Assembly: GCF_918814575.1 (NCBI RefSeq)
Contig: NZ_CAKKNS010000008.1
Span: 45,561-109,560 of the forward strand
Direction: 5' to 3'
Length of the DNA: 64,000 nt
From: Periweissella fabaria
GTDB taxonomy: Bacteria; Bacillota; Bacilli; Lactobacillales; Lactobacillaceae
Below, in pieces: positions 30,111-38,539 of this stretch. Made by a program: the position numbers and the translations under genes. The notes under the pieces are model-generated. The model saw nothing but the letters and a program-made list of their open reading frames with translations, searched no databases and was not told where the DNA came from. Position 1 is the stretch's first letter; every line of letters starts with the position of its first letter.

Positions 30111-31188
30111 TGTTTTTCAACGCTTCCATTTTGGCAGTTTGATCAGCAATCACAAGTGCATCAATCACATCTCCAAGTTCACCATTCACAATTCGATCAA
30201 GTTTATTTAACGTTAAACCGATACGGTGATCAGTTACCCGGTTTTGAGGGTAATTGTAAGTCCGAATCCGTTCTGAACGGTCCCCAGTACCAACCGCTGA
30301 TTTACGTTCTTCTGCATAAGCTGATTCATTTTGTTGGGCAAAGTGATCATAAACCCGCGCCTTCATAATTTGTAAGGCTTTGGCACGGTTTTGTTGTTGT
30401 GAACGTTGATCTTGCATTGAAACAACAATCCCCGTTGGCAAGTGCGTCATCCGCACAGCTGAACTAGTCTTATTAATGTGTTGTCCACCGGCTCCTGAGG
30501 CACGGAACACATCAACCCGTAAATCTTTATCTTCAATTTCAATTTCAACATCTTCAAATTCAGGCATTACCCCAACTGTGGCAGTTGAAGTGTGTACTCG
30601 CCCAGCTGATTCAGTTGATGGTACCCGTTGAACACGGTGAGCACCACTTTCATACTTCAACTTAGAATAAACATTAGTTCCTGAAATCATGACTACAACC
30701 AACTTGTATCCACCAACTTCAGTCATTGTTTCATCAATGATTTCAGTTTTCCAGCCTTGGCTTTCAGCATAACGCATATACATGTTTAATAAGTCACCGG
30801 CAAACAATGAGGCTTCATCCCCACCAGCGGCCCCATGAATTTCCATGATGATGTTTTTATCATCATTAGGGTCTTTGGGTAATAGCAAGATTTTAAGTTG
30901 TTCTTCAAGTTGACCTTTTTCAGTCTTTAATTCACTTAATTCTTCTTTAGTCATTTCAGCTAATTCAGCATCCAGACCTTCTGATAACATTTCTTCATCT
31001 TCAGCAATCGTTTCAACGACTGTCTTGTAGTGTTTGTAGACTTCATTTGTTTCACGTAATGAACCCTCTTCTTTTGAAAGGTCCATAAAACGATTAGTGT
31101 CTGCAATTACGGCTGGATCACTAAGCATTTCAGCAACTTCATCATAACGATCAGCTACTGATTGTAGTTTTTGAAAAATTTCATCCAT
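30103..31188 (-). CDS. prfA: Peptide chain release factor 1
   Basis: Reads UAA and UAG stops (361 aa). The peptidyl-hydrolysis motif is [14 protein letters not shown]; the codon-recognition tripeptide is PST in [15 protein letters not shown], the RF1-type PxT. N-terminal domain 1 is a charged helical bundle. It heads the prfA-prmC-sua5 operon. Confidence 0.97.
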   Translation of the reverse strand: MDEIFQKLQSVADRYDEVAEMLSDPAVIADTNRFMDLSKEEGSLRETNEVYKHYKTVVETIAEDEEMLSEGLDAELAEMTKEELSELKTEKGQLEEQLKILLLPKDPNDDKNIIMEIHGAAGGDEASLFAGDLLNMYMRYAESQGWKTEIIDETMTEVGGYKLVVVMISGTNVYSKLKYESGAHRVQRVPSTESAGRVHTSTATVGVMPEFEDVEIEIEDKDLRVDVFRASGAGGQHINKTSSAVRMTHLPTGIVVSMQDQRSQQQNRAKALQIMKARVYDHFAQQNESAYAEERKSAVGTGDRSERIRTYNYPQNRVTDHRIGLTLNKLDRIVNGELGDVIDALVIADQTAKMEALKNNA

Positions 31189-31245
31189 TAAAATTGTCTC
31201 CTATAATAGTGTCTTTATTTATTTTGAATATTTAGCCTACGTTCA

Positions 31246-31836
31246 TTAATCTTCTATCACGATATTATCAAGTGATGGGTGGAAGTAGTGTTCACGACAT
31301 ACTGGATAGTAACTTTCATTACCACCAATTTGGACTTGTTCGCCTTCGTAGACCGGTTTGCCATCATTAACACGTAAATTCATACTTGCTTTCCGACCAC
31401 AGAACCAGCAAATAGTTTTAATTTCCTCAATTTTATCAGCAAAAATTAATAACGCTTCTGAACCTTCAAAAAGATGATTTTGAAAATCGTTTTTCAAGCC
31501 AAATGCTAAAACCGGAATATGCAATTCGTCAACAACTCGTGTCAATTGTAAAACATTTTCACGCGTTAAGAATTGGGCTTCGTCAACTAAGACGGCAAAT
31601 GCATCTTCATTTAACTCGTTGACCAAATCAAAGACATCGGTATCAGCAAAAATTGGATGAGCTGGACGTGACATTCCAATCCGTGAAGCAACTAAACCTT
31701 CACCATAGCGATTATCTAAGCCACTTGTTAGAATAATGACTGATTTACCTTGTTCTTCATAGTTGTGGGCAACTTTCAAGATTTCAATTGTCTTACCACT
31801 ATTCATTGCGCCATAACGGAAAAATAACTGTGCCAT
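31246..31836 (-). CDS. tdk: Thymidine kinase
   Basis: Type II thymidine kinase (196 aa). P-loop is YGAMNSGKT, Walker B region is VLVDEAQFL, and the structural zinc site is CWFC with VCREH. It salvages thymidine. GAAAGGAA precedes ATG 31836; prfA follows after 57 nt. Confidence 0.96.
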   Translation of the reverse strand: MAQLFFRYGAMNSGKTIEILKVAHNYEEQGKSVIILTSGLDNRYGEGLVASRIGMSRPAHPIFADTDVFDLVNELNEDAFAVLVDEAQFLTRENVLQLTRVVDELHIPVLAFGLKNDFQNHLFEGSEALLIFADKIEEIKTICWFCGRKASMNLRVNDGKPVYEGEQVQIGGNESYYPVCREHYFHPSLDNIVIED

Positions 31837-31998
31837 CGTTAGTTCCTTTCAAATAGAAAATTATATCGTTCGAATTTAATACAATACTATTTACCATTAT
31901 AGCGGAAATTAGACTGAAAGGTAATGAAAAGCTTGCGAAAACTTTTGCTTTTTTTACAAATCATGTTTCTCTGGGTATCATCAAGATTTTTAAACATG

Positions 31999-32004
31999 TA
32001 TAAT
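31999..32004 (+). promoter_or_regulatory. Promoter -10 box (TATAAT) of murT-gatD
   Basis: A perfect TATAAT 35 nt before the murT ATG; no clear -35 is visible. AAAGGAG ribosome-binding site follows. Confidence 0.5.
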
Positions 32005-32039
32005 AATAGCCATACATGGAAATATAAAGGAGTCTCAAC

Positions 32040-33389
32040 ATGACAATTCGCAGTTCATTTGCAAGTTTCGCTGGTAAATCAACGTACTGGCTACTCCATG
32101 ATGTCTTACATCGTGGTGGTACTTCATTACCTGGGAAAATCGCTACTAATATCGATCCCGATATTTTAAAAAATCTCGCTCAAGACTTTGATGTCGTCTT
32201 GGTTACTGGTACAAATGGTAAAACGTTGACCACCGCTTTGATTACCCGCGTGTTACGTGAGAAATATCCTGATATTATCACCAATCCATCTGGGTCAAAT
32301 ATGATTCAAGGAATTACTGGGACATTGTTAACTGCTAAAACAGCGCACAATCAACGTCCGCTAGCAGTCCTTGAAGTTGACGAAGCCAATGTCGTATTAA
32401 TTACTAAATATATCAAACCAAAGGTTTTTGTTTTAACAAACATTTTCCGTGATCAACTTGATCGTTATGGTGAAATTTATAGCACTTATCAAAAAATTGT
32501 CGATGGTATTAAATTAGCGCCTAATGCTACGATTATTGCTAATGGGGATTCACCAATTTTTATGCGGGATGATTTACCTAATAAAAAATTCTTTTATGGC
32601 TTTAATCATATGGATCAAAGCGCTGATTTTAAAGCACCTGCTAACACAGATGGTGTTTTATCACCAACCGACAATTCCATTTTACATTACCACTCAATTA
32701 CGTACGCTAACCTTGGAGACTACTTTTCAACAACCGATGATTTTAAACGGCCACAATTAGCGCATGCCGTTACTAAAATTAACCAATTACATCCTAAGTT
32801 CTCTAATTTTGATATTGATGGGACTACTTTCCAAATCGAAGTTGGTGGTTTATACAATATTTATAATGCTTTAACCGCTTATGCTGTTGGACGCTTTTTT
32901 GAGGTTACGCCTGATCAAATTCACCATGCTTTTGAATCAAATGCGCAAATTTTTGGTCGCCAAGAATCAATTAATGTTGATGGTAAAGATGTCACGATTG
33001 TCTTAGTTAAAAATCCGGTTGGTGCCAATCAAATTATTGATATGATTGCAACGGAAGCTGATGATTATTCATTGATGGCCTTACTCAACGCTAACTATGC
33101 TGATGGAATCGATACGTCATGGATTTGGGATGCAAACTTTGAAAAGCTCCACCAAACTAACATTAAAAATGTAATTACAGGTGGTGAACGTTACAAAGAC
33201 TTTAATGTCCGCCTAAAGATGGCCGGCTTCACTGATCAAGCGGTTTATCCTGATTTAAACGATGCAATTGACGCTATCAAGGCGGTTCCAACCAAAAAAG
33301 TCTATGTCATGGCAACTTACACAGCAATGCTACAATTACGGACTCACTTATTGGAACAAGGATACATTAAAGGACGGGTGACAGAATAA
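32040..33389 (+). CDS. murT: Lipid II isoglutaminyl synthase, Mur-ligase subunit MurT (lacks zinc ribbon cysteines)
   Basis: MurT activates the alpha-carboxyl of D-Glu in the lipid II stem peptide with ATP; GatD supplies ammonia, giving D-isoglutamine. The 449-aa protein has the Mur-ligase P-loop VTGTNGKTLTT (residues 55-65), LEVDEANV, a central domain and the DUF1727 C-terminal domain (about 315-440). In characterised MurT proteins the insert at about residues 205-235 holds a four-Cys zinc ribbon. Here those places read SPTD (208-211) and STTD (230-233), and the whole protein has no cysteine. The surrounding insert is otherwise intact. Its stop overlaps the gatD start by one base. AAAGGAG precedes the ATG. 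Confidence 0.95.
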   Translation: MTIRSSFASFAGKSTYWLLHDVLHRGGTSLPGKIATNIDPDILKNLAQDFDVVLVTGTNGKTLTTALITRVLREKYPDIITNPSGSNMIQGITGTLLTAKTAHNQRPLAVLEVDEANVVLITKYIKPKVFVLTNIFRDQLDRYGEIYSTYQKIVDGIKLAPNATIIANGDSPIFMRDDLPNKKFFYGFNHMDQSADFKAPANTDGVLSPTDNSILHYHSITYANLGDYFSTTDDFKRPQLAHAVTKINQLHPKFSNFDIDGTTFQIEVGGLYNIYNALTAYAVGRFFEVTPDQIHHAFESNAQIFGRQESINVDGKDVTIVLVKNPVGANQIIDMIATEADDYSLMALLNANYADGIDTSWIWDANFEKLHQTNIKNVITGGERYKDFNVRLKMAGFTDQAVYPDLNDAIDAIKAVPTKKVYVMATYTAMLQLRTHLLEQGYIKGRVTE

Positions 33390-34102
33390 TGACTGAACAA
33401 CAATACAACGTACGCGTCGCTCATTTATATGGGGACTTAATGAACACATATGGGGACTACGGTAATATTATTGCTTTACGCTACTATGCCCAACAGATTG
33501 GTGTCGAAGTGAGTGATCAATTGGTGTCACTTGGTGATGATTTCAATGCTGATAATTTTGACTTTGCCCTCTTTGGTGGTGGTCAAGACTATGAACAATC
33601 AATTGTTGCCCCTGACTTACAACGGATTGGTAGTGAAGTCCGGCGCTTCATTGAAAACGATGGTCCAATCATTGCCGTTTGTGGTGGTTATCAATTACTC
33701 GGTAATTACTTTATTATGGCTGATGGCACCCGTGTAGAAGGAATTGGTGCCATGAATATTTACACTGAAAACCAGGCTACAACCCGATTTATCGGTAATG
33801 TTACCATCAAAAATCCCGAAACTGGTGAAGAATACCACGGCTTTGAAAATCACCAAGGACGTACCTACTTAAGTAATCAAGAACGACCTTTAGGTAAGGT
33901 TGTTATCGGTAACGGAAACAATGGTGAAGATGGTAACGAAGGCGTTATCTACCGAAATGTCTTTGGTACCTATTTCCACGGACCAATCTTAACGCGTAAC
34001 GGTAACTTAGCATTACGGATGTTAGAATTAGCGTTGGTGCGGAAGTATCCAACCGTTGATTGGCACAGTAAATTGGCCAATGTGACCCCTGAATTTTTCT
34101 AA
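33389..34102 (+). CDS. gatD: Lipid II isoglutaminyl synthase, glutamine amidotransferase subunit GatD
   Basis: Class I glutamine amidotransferase-like subunit (237 aa) that hydrolyses glutamine and passes ammonia to MurT. The nucleophilic Cys is in IIAVCGGYQLLG and the catalytic His in GTYFHGPILTRN. The N-terminal VAHLYGDLMNTYGDYGNI is typical of the CobB/CobQ-like GatD family. Coupled to murT by TAATG. Amidation of the stem Glu is needed for efficient cross-linking in many Gram-positives. Confidence 0.95.
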   Translation: MTEQQYNVRVAHLYGDLMNTYGDYGNIIALRYYAQQIGVEVSDQLVSLGDDFNADNFDFALFGGGQDYEQSIVAPDLQRIGSEVRRFIENDGPIIAVCGGYQLLGNYFIMADGTRVEGIGAMNIYTENQATTRFIGNVTIKNPETGEEYHGFENHQGRTYLSNQERPLGKVVIGNGNNGEDGNEGVIYRNVFGTYFHGPILTRNGNLALRMLELALVRKYPTVDWHSKLANVTPEFF

Positions 34103-34141
34103 GCTATTAACCTAACATGCTACATGATTTATCATAAATTC

Positions 34142-34179
34142 AAAAAAAGGCGTAGGAATTAAATTTCCTACGCCTTTTT
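34142..34179. terminator. Bidirectional intrinsic terminator
   Basis: The stem AAAAGGCGTAGGAA/TTCCTACGCCTTTT, loop TTAAAT-type, with A and T tracts on both sides, between convergent gatD and htpX. Confidence 0.92.
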
Positions 34180-34215
34180 CTTGTACTAGTTAAATTTAAA
34201 CTAGCACCCTTTTTA

Positions 34216-35112
34216 TTACATATGTTCAAGCCTATCAATTCGATCTTCAGTCGCTGGGTGCGTTGAAAATAAATTAGCTGCTGATTTTCCCTTGAGCGGG
34301 TTTTCAATGTAAAGTGCAGCCGAACTTGGATCTGCGCTTTCCATTGGTTCAGACATCGCAATCTTCTTAAGGGCATTAATAAGCCCTTGTGGATTACGCG
34401 TTAATTCAACGGCCGTTGCATCCGCTAAATATTCCCGATTTCGTGAGATAGCCATTTGGACAATTGTGGCTGCAATTGGTCCAAAGATTATCAATAAAAT
34501 TGAAAAGATAATCCCAAAAATCTGCATACCACCATTGTTATCACGCTCATCTTCATCTTCACGTACACCACCAAAGAACATAAAATTACTTCCAAAGTTG
34601 GCTAACATTGAAATAATTGCCGTCAAAGCAATCGCAATTGTTGAAATTCGAATATCATAATTACGCACATGCGCCATTTCGTGGGCCATCACCCCTTCTA
34701 ATTCGTCACGTGTTAGTCGTTCCAAAATACCACTTGTGGCAGCCACTGCTGCATGTTTGGGATCACTCCCAGTTGCAAAGGCATTTGGACTTGGATCATC
34801 GATAATGAATACCCGTGGCATCGGTACTTGAGCGACCAAGGCCATATCTTCAACAATATTCCATAATTGTGGTGCTTGCTCTTTGGCAGTTACTTCTTGA
34901 GCGTTATTCATGCTCATGACAATTTCAGTCGATTGTTCAATCATTAACCAAGCGTATATTCCACCTGCAATAATCGCTAAAATAGCGCCCATCATTGCTG
35001 AACGGAAAAACATATATCCAATGGCCGCTCCAACTAGAACGACCAAGAACATAAACCCGACTAATAAATAAACAGTCCGCCGTTTATTTTGGGCAATTTG
35101 TTCAAATAACAT
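34216..35112 (-). CDS. htpX: Membrane zinc metalloprotease HtpX
   Basis: M48 membrane protease (298 aa) involved in membrane protein quality control. Two N-terminal helices (about residues 14-34 and 38-58), the zinc motif [11 protein letters not shown], two further helices, then the third ligand region [14 protein letters not shown]. It is preceded by lemA with 14 nt spacing; the lemA-htpX pair is widely conserved. Confidence 0.95.
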   Translation of the reverse strand: MLFEQIAQNKRRTVYLLVGFMFLVVLVGAAIGYMFFRSAMMGAILAIIAGGIYAWLMIEQSTEIVMSMNNAQEVTAKEQAPQLWNIVEDMALVAQVPMPRVFIIDDPSPNAFATGSDPKHAAVAATSGILERLTRDELEGVMAHEMAHVRNYDIRISTIAIALTAIISMLANFGSNFMFFGGVREDEDERDNNGGMQIFGIIFSILLIIFGPIAATIVQMAISRNREYLADATAVELTRNPQGLINALKKIAMSEPMESADPSSAALYIENPLKGKSAANLFSTHPATEDRIDRLEHM

Positions 35113-35126
35113 GCTGAGCCTCGCTA

Positions 35127-35696
35127 TTACTTACCGTCTGGTCCAAATGATACCTTTGGAGCAGCTTTTTCTTCTTCAGGTGTTTCCAAGAATTGACTTG
35201 GTTGGAAATGATGCATTTTAGCAATCATGTTAGTTGGAAAAGTTTGTAACTTACCGTTGTAAGCAGCCGTGCTTGAGTTAAATAGTTGCCGTGAATAAGC
35301 AATTTTATTTTCAGTATTTGAAAGTTCTTCCATCAACTGGCTGTATTGCACATTCGCTTTCAAATCTGGATATGCTTCAGCAACCGCAAAAATCCCCTTC
35401 AATGATGAAGTCATTTGATCTGATAATGCCATTGTTTCAGCATGATTTTCAGATGGTGTTTGGGCAATTTGGTTACGCAAGCCAATTACTTTTTCCAAAG
35501 TACCTTGTTCAAAGTTAGCGTAACCCTTAACAGTTTCTACTAAATTTGGAATCAAATCATTCCGACGTTTTAATTGCACATCGATTTGACTCCATGTTTC
35601 TTGTGTGTTCATTCGTGAACGAACTAATCTGTTGTAAATTGAAATCCAGATAAATGCTAAGACAACAATCACAACAATTGCGATAATAATTCCCAT
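35127..35696 (-). CDS. lemA: LemA family protein
   Basis: A 189-aa protein with one N-terminal membrane helix (about residues 3-21) and a long alpha-helical bundle facing outward. LemA signatures: [33 protein letters not shown] (key part [18 protein letters not shown]). GGAGGA precedes the ATG. Function not established; it probably works with HtpX given the tight pairing. Confidence 0.93.
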   Translation of the reverse strand: MGIIIAIVVIVVLAFIWISIYNRLVRSRMNTQETWSQIDVQLKRRNDLIPNLVETVKGYANFEQGTLEKVIGLRNQIAQTPSENHAETMALSDQMTSSLKGIFAVAEAYPDLKANVQYSQLMEELSNTENKIAYSRQLFNSSTAAYNGKLQTFPTNMIAKMHHFQPSQFLETPEEEKAAPKVSFGPDGK

Positions 35697-35747
35697 GAAA
35701 TACTCCTCCGTTTCTCATATAAGTATATTCTACCATATAAACATAAT

Positions 35748-36440
35748 TTATTTCAGCTTCATATTTGTCTCAAGCTCCTTTAGTTCATCAAAAACCGAAA
35801 ACGCTCCTTCTTCTCGCAAACTTGTGTAGTCGTCTGCACCAACAATAAAGGAATCAAGTAATGCAATCTCAAATAAATCGGCCGCTTTGGCCATTTCCTT
35901 TGATAACCTTAAATCTTTTTCTGATGGTTCTGATTGGCCACTTGGGTGATTATGCGCCAAAATGATACTTTGCGCATTGTACTTAAGCGCCTTACGAATG
36001 ACATCTCGGATATGAAAAGGACATGTCCGTAATGAACCAATGTGAATTACATCAGTGGCAATAATTTGATGGCGCGTATCTAATGAAAACAACCATAACT
36101 GTTCTTGTTCAAGGCCGCGCATGGCTTTTATTAATTCATTACCAAAATTTTGACTTCCTATCACCCGCCCTTGAATTTTAGGGACTGTTCGTGCAACTCG
36201 TTCACCAAATTCAATCGCAGCTAATAATCCTTGCCGCACACGCACATGCCCATTTACATATACATTCATCCGATCAGTCGCTGCATGCTTAAACCCTTCT
36301 AAACTATTGAATTCATCCAAAAATGCTTTCAGTTCACTTGCTTGATCAACTTTGCTTAATTCATGTGCTTGAAAATACCGTTGTAATAATTCATAATCCT
36401 GTAGCTGACTTACTAAAGCTCGATTTGTTTGCACCATCAT
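35748..36440 (-). CDS. radC: RadC family JAB-domain protein
   Basis: A 230-aa RadC homologue with a degenerate helix-hairpin-helix N-terminal part (about residues 50-80) and a JAB/MPN metal-binding domain with HNHPSGQSEPSEKD (JAMM motif). Despite its name, a repair role for RadC is doubtful. I start it at ATG 36440, five nt after AAGGAG. It follows folC by 44 nt, the order folC-radC seen in other lactobacilli. Confidence 0.9.
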   Translation of the reverse strand: MMVQTNRALVSQLQDYELLQRYFQAHELSKVDQASELKAFLDEFNSLEGFKHAATDRMNVYVNGHVRVRQGLLAAIEFGERVARTVPKIQGRVIGSQNFGNELIKAMRGLEQEQLWLFSLDTRHQIIATDVIHIGSLRTCPFHIRDVIRKALKYNAQSIILAHNHPSGQSEPSEKDLRLSKEMAKAADLFEIALLDSFIVGADDYTSLREEGAFSVFDELKELETNMKLK

Positions 36441-36484
36441 TAATTCTCCTTTGAATTGATGCAAATAAGGTACGGGAAAAGTTA

Positions 36485-37843
36485 TTAATTAACCAAAGCG
36501 TTTAATTTTTTCTCATCAAAATACGCCCGAACTTCACTAACAAAGTACAATGATCCGGTTAGCAGAATAAAACTATTTTCTGGTGCATTACTTTCAGCCA
36601 TGGCCAAGGCACTTTGCCAATCTGAAGCCGTCTTGATTTGTTGATTAACTTGCTTAGCAACCTCAGCTTCATTCACGACATGCCGTTTTCCAGGTCCAGC
36701 AAATTCGGTTGCAATTAATTCCACGTTGGGAATACTTGCTAATTCATTGGCCATCTTAGCAAATTCTTTATCAGCAAGTGCCGCAAAAATAATTGTTATT
36801 TTAGCAACTTTATCAAATTTACGATTAAATAGTTCATGTAACCCATGAATTGCTGCAACATTATGTGCGCCATCAATCACCACACGAGGGTTATTTTGTA
36901 AAGTCTCGAATCTTCCGGGCCATTTAGTATTTTTAAGCGAACTTAAAATAATTGAATCATTAAATGTTACAATTTTCATATTTGCTAAATAATAATAAGC
37001 CAAAATTGCTAAACTAGCATTTTCAACTTGAAATTTGCCCAACATCCCCAACTCGACATTTGGCAACTGGCGAACCGCCATCGTTGGTAAAATACAGTCG
37101 TGTAAAGTCCAACTAAATTTCTCTTGCCAAGGATTCGTGGTCGGCACCAAGGTGATATCCATATCATCAAACGACCAAAATGGGACGCGTAATTGGTGCG
37201 CTGTTGCTTTAATAACCGTTCCCGCCTCCTCGTTGGCATGACCACCATAAATTACGGGGACACCGGGTTTAATAATTGCAGCTTTTTGTTGGGCAATGGC
37301 CGTCAAGGTATTCCCCAAAACATGCATATGGTCAAAGCCTACTGACGTGACAATACTTAAAATTGGTGTAAAAACATTTGTCGAATCAAAAAGACCCCCA
37401 ATCCCTACTTCAATGATTACAACATCCACTGGGTGGGTGGCAAAATATAAAAACATCATTGCTGTAATAACTTCAAATTCAGTTGGACCGCCTTCAATTT
37501 CACTAACATCCATTGCTAACACCAATGGTTCAATCTGTTGTACAAGTGTAACTAATTCGTCATCGCTAATCATTACACCGTTAACTGAAATACGTTCATT
37601 AAATTTAGTAATAAATGGTGAAGTATATGTCCCAACAGTCAAGCCGCTTGCAACTAACATGTCCCGTAAATAAGCAGTTGTTGAACCTTTACCATTGGTA
37701 CCAGTAATATGAATCCCTTTAATCGTATTTTGGGGATTACCTAACGCTTGCAATAATGCATCCATGCGGTCAAAAGTTGGTGTCTTTTTCCAGACCATGC
37801 GGCCATGAATAAAATCAATTGCTTCTTCATATGTTGTAACCAT
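36485..37843 (-). CDS. folC: Folylpolyglutamate synthase / Mur ligase family
   Basis: Adds gamma-linked glutamates to folates, keeping them in the cell (452 aa). P-loop GIHITGTNGKGSTTAYLRDML (key part TGTNGKGS), the TSPFITKFNERISVNG block, and the C-terminal NPRVVIDGAHNVAAIHGL motif are all present. A dihydrofolate synthase activity is possible but no other folate biosynthesis gene is nearby. Confidence 0.94.
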   Translation of the reverse strand: MVTTYEEAIDFIHGRMVWKKTPTFDRMDALLQALGNPQNTIKGIHITGTNGKGSTTAYLRDMLVASGLTVGTYTSPFITKFNERISVNGVMISDDELVTLVQQIEPLVLAMDVSEIEGGPTEFEVITAMMFLYFATHPVDVVIIEVGIGGLFDSTNVFTPILSIVTSVGFDHMHVLGNTLTAIAQQKAAIIKPGVPVIYGGHANEEAGTVIKATAHQLRVPFWSFDDMDITLVPTTNPWQEKFSWTLHDCILPTMAVRQLPNVELGMLGKFQVENASLAILAYYYLANMKIVTFNDSIILSSLKNTKWPGRFETLQNNPRVVIDGAHNVAAIHGLHELFNRKFDKVAKITIIFAALADKEFAKMANELASIPNVELIATEFAGPGKRHVVNEAEVAKQVNQQIKTASDWQSALAMAESNAPENSFILLTGSLYFVSEVRAYFDEKKLNALVN

Positions 37844-37953
37844 CTCAATGCCTCACTAACTATATTTTAATGATAATCTTAGTTAAATTTTCCCTAAAAA
37901 GCTATCCTAATTTTACGAATATGCTAAATTTAAATAGATTCTCAACTTAAAGC

Positions 37954-37981
37954 TTGCGTTTTATTATTCACTTGATACAAT
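37954..37981 (+). promoter_or_regulatory. Promoter of the GAF-domain gene
   Basis: TTGCGT at 37954-37959, 16 nt spacer, TACAAT at 37976-37981, followed by GAAGTGAG and the ATG at 38018. Confidence 0.55.
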
Positions 37982-38017
37982 ATTTTTAACTTATTAAAAA
38001 GAAGTGAGATGAATGCT

Positions 38018-38470
38018 ATGGAAGATTTAAAGTTATTACCTGCTCAATTAGATGCCCTTTTAACTGGTGAAACGAACACTGTTGCCAACCTATCAAATGC
38101 ATCAGCTTTATTGATGCAAACTTTGCCTGATCTTAATTGGGCTGGTTTTTATCTCTTTGATGAAGCCAACAATGATTTGGTACTTGGACCTTTCCAAGGA
38201 AAAGTTGCGTGCATGCACATCACTCCCGGTAACGGAGTTGTTGGTACAAGCTTCACTCAAAAAGAAGTCTTAGTCGTTCCTAATGTCCATGAATTTGCCG
38301 GCCATATTGCTTGTGATAGTGCCTCAAATTCTGAAATCGTAGCACCCATCATCGTCAACGATAAAATTGTTGCCATTTTAGATATTGACTCACCTAAGCT
38401 AGATCGTTTTAGTGATGCTGATGCTGTTGCAATTACCGAATTTGCGGCCATCGTTGCAAAACATTTTTAA
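38018..38470 (+). CDS. GAF-domain protein, free methionine-(R)-sulfoxide reductase-like
   Basis: A 150-aa single GAF domain of the fRMsr family, which reduces free Met-(R)-sulfoxide. Typical pieces are NWAGFYLFD, LVLGPFQGKVACMHI, and AGHIACDSASNSEIVAPI. Of the three family cysteines the first (Cys65) and last (Cys99) are present, but the middle one is Val75 (GVVG instead of GVCG). I start at ATG 38018, nine nt after AAGTGAG; ATG 38009 would sit on that site. Enzyme activity is therefore uncertain. Confidence 0.8.
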   Translation: MEDLKLLPAQLDALLTGETNTVANLSNASALLMQTLPDLNWAGFYLFDEANNDLVLGPFQGKVACMHITPGNGVVGTSFTQKEVLVVPNVHEFAGHIACDSASNSEIVAPIIVNDKIVAILDIDSPKLDRFSDADAVAITEFAAIVAKHF

Positions 38471-38472
38471 TT

Positions 38473-38504
38473 AAAAAAGCCCTCCCATGTGGGAAGGCTT
38501 TTTT
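38473..38504. terminator. Intrinsic terminator between convergent genes
   Basis: The stem AAAAGCC-CTCCC/GGGAAGGCTTTT (one mismatch) with A and T tracts on both sides, between the GAF gene and adhE. Confidence 0.85.
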
Positions 38505-38539
38505 AGTTGCGTAATATTTAGTGAATTCACCAAACTAGC

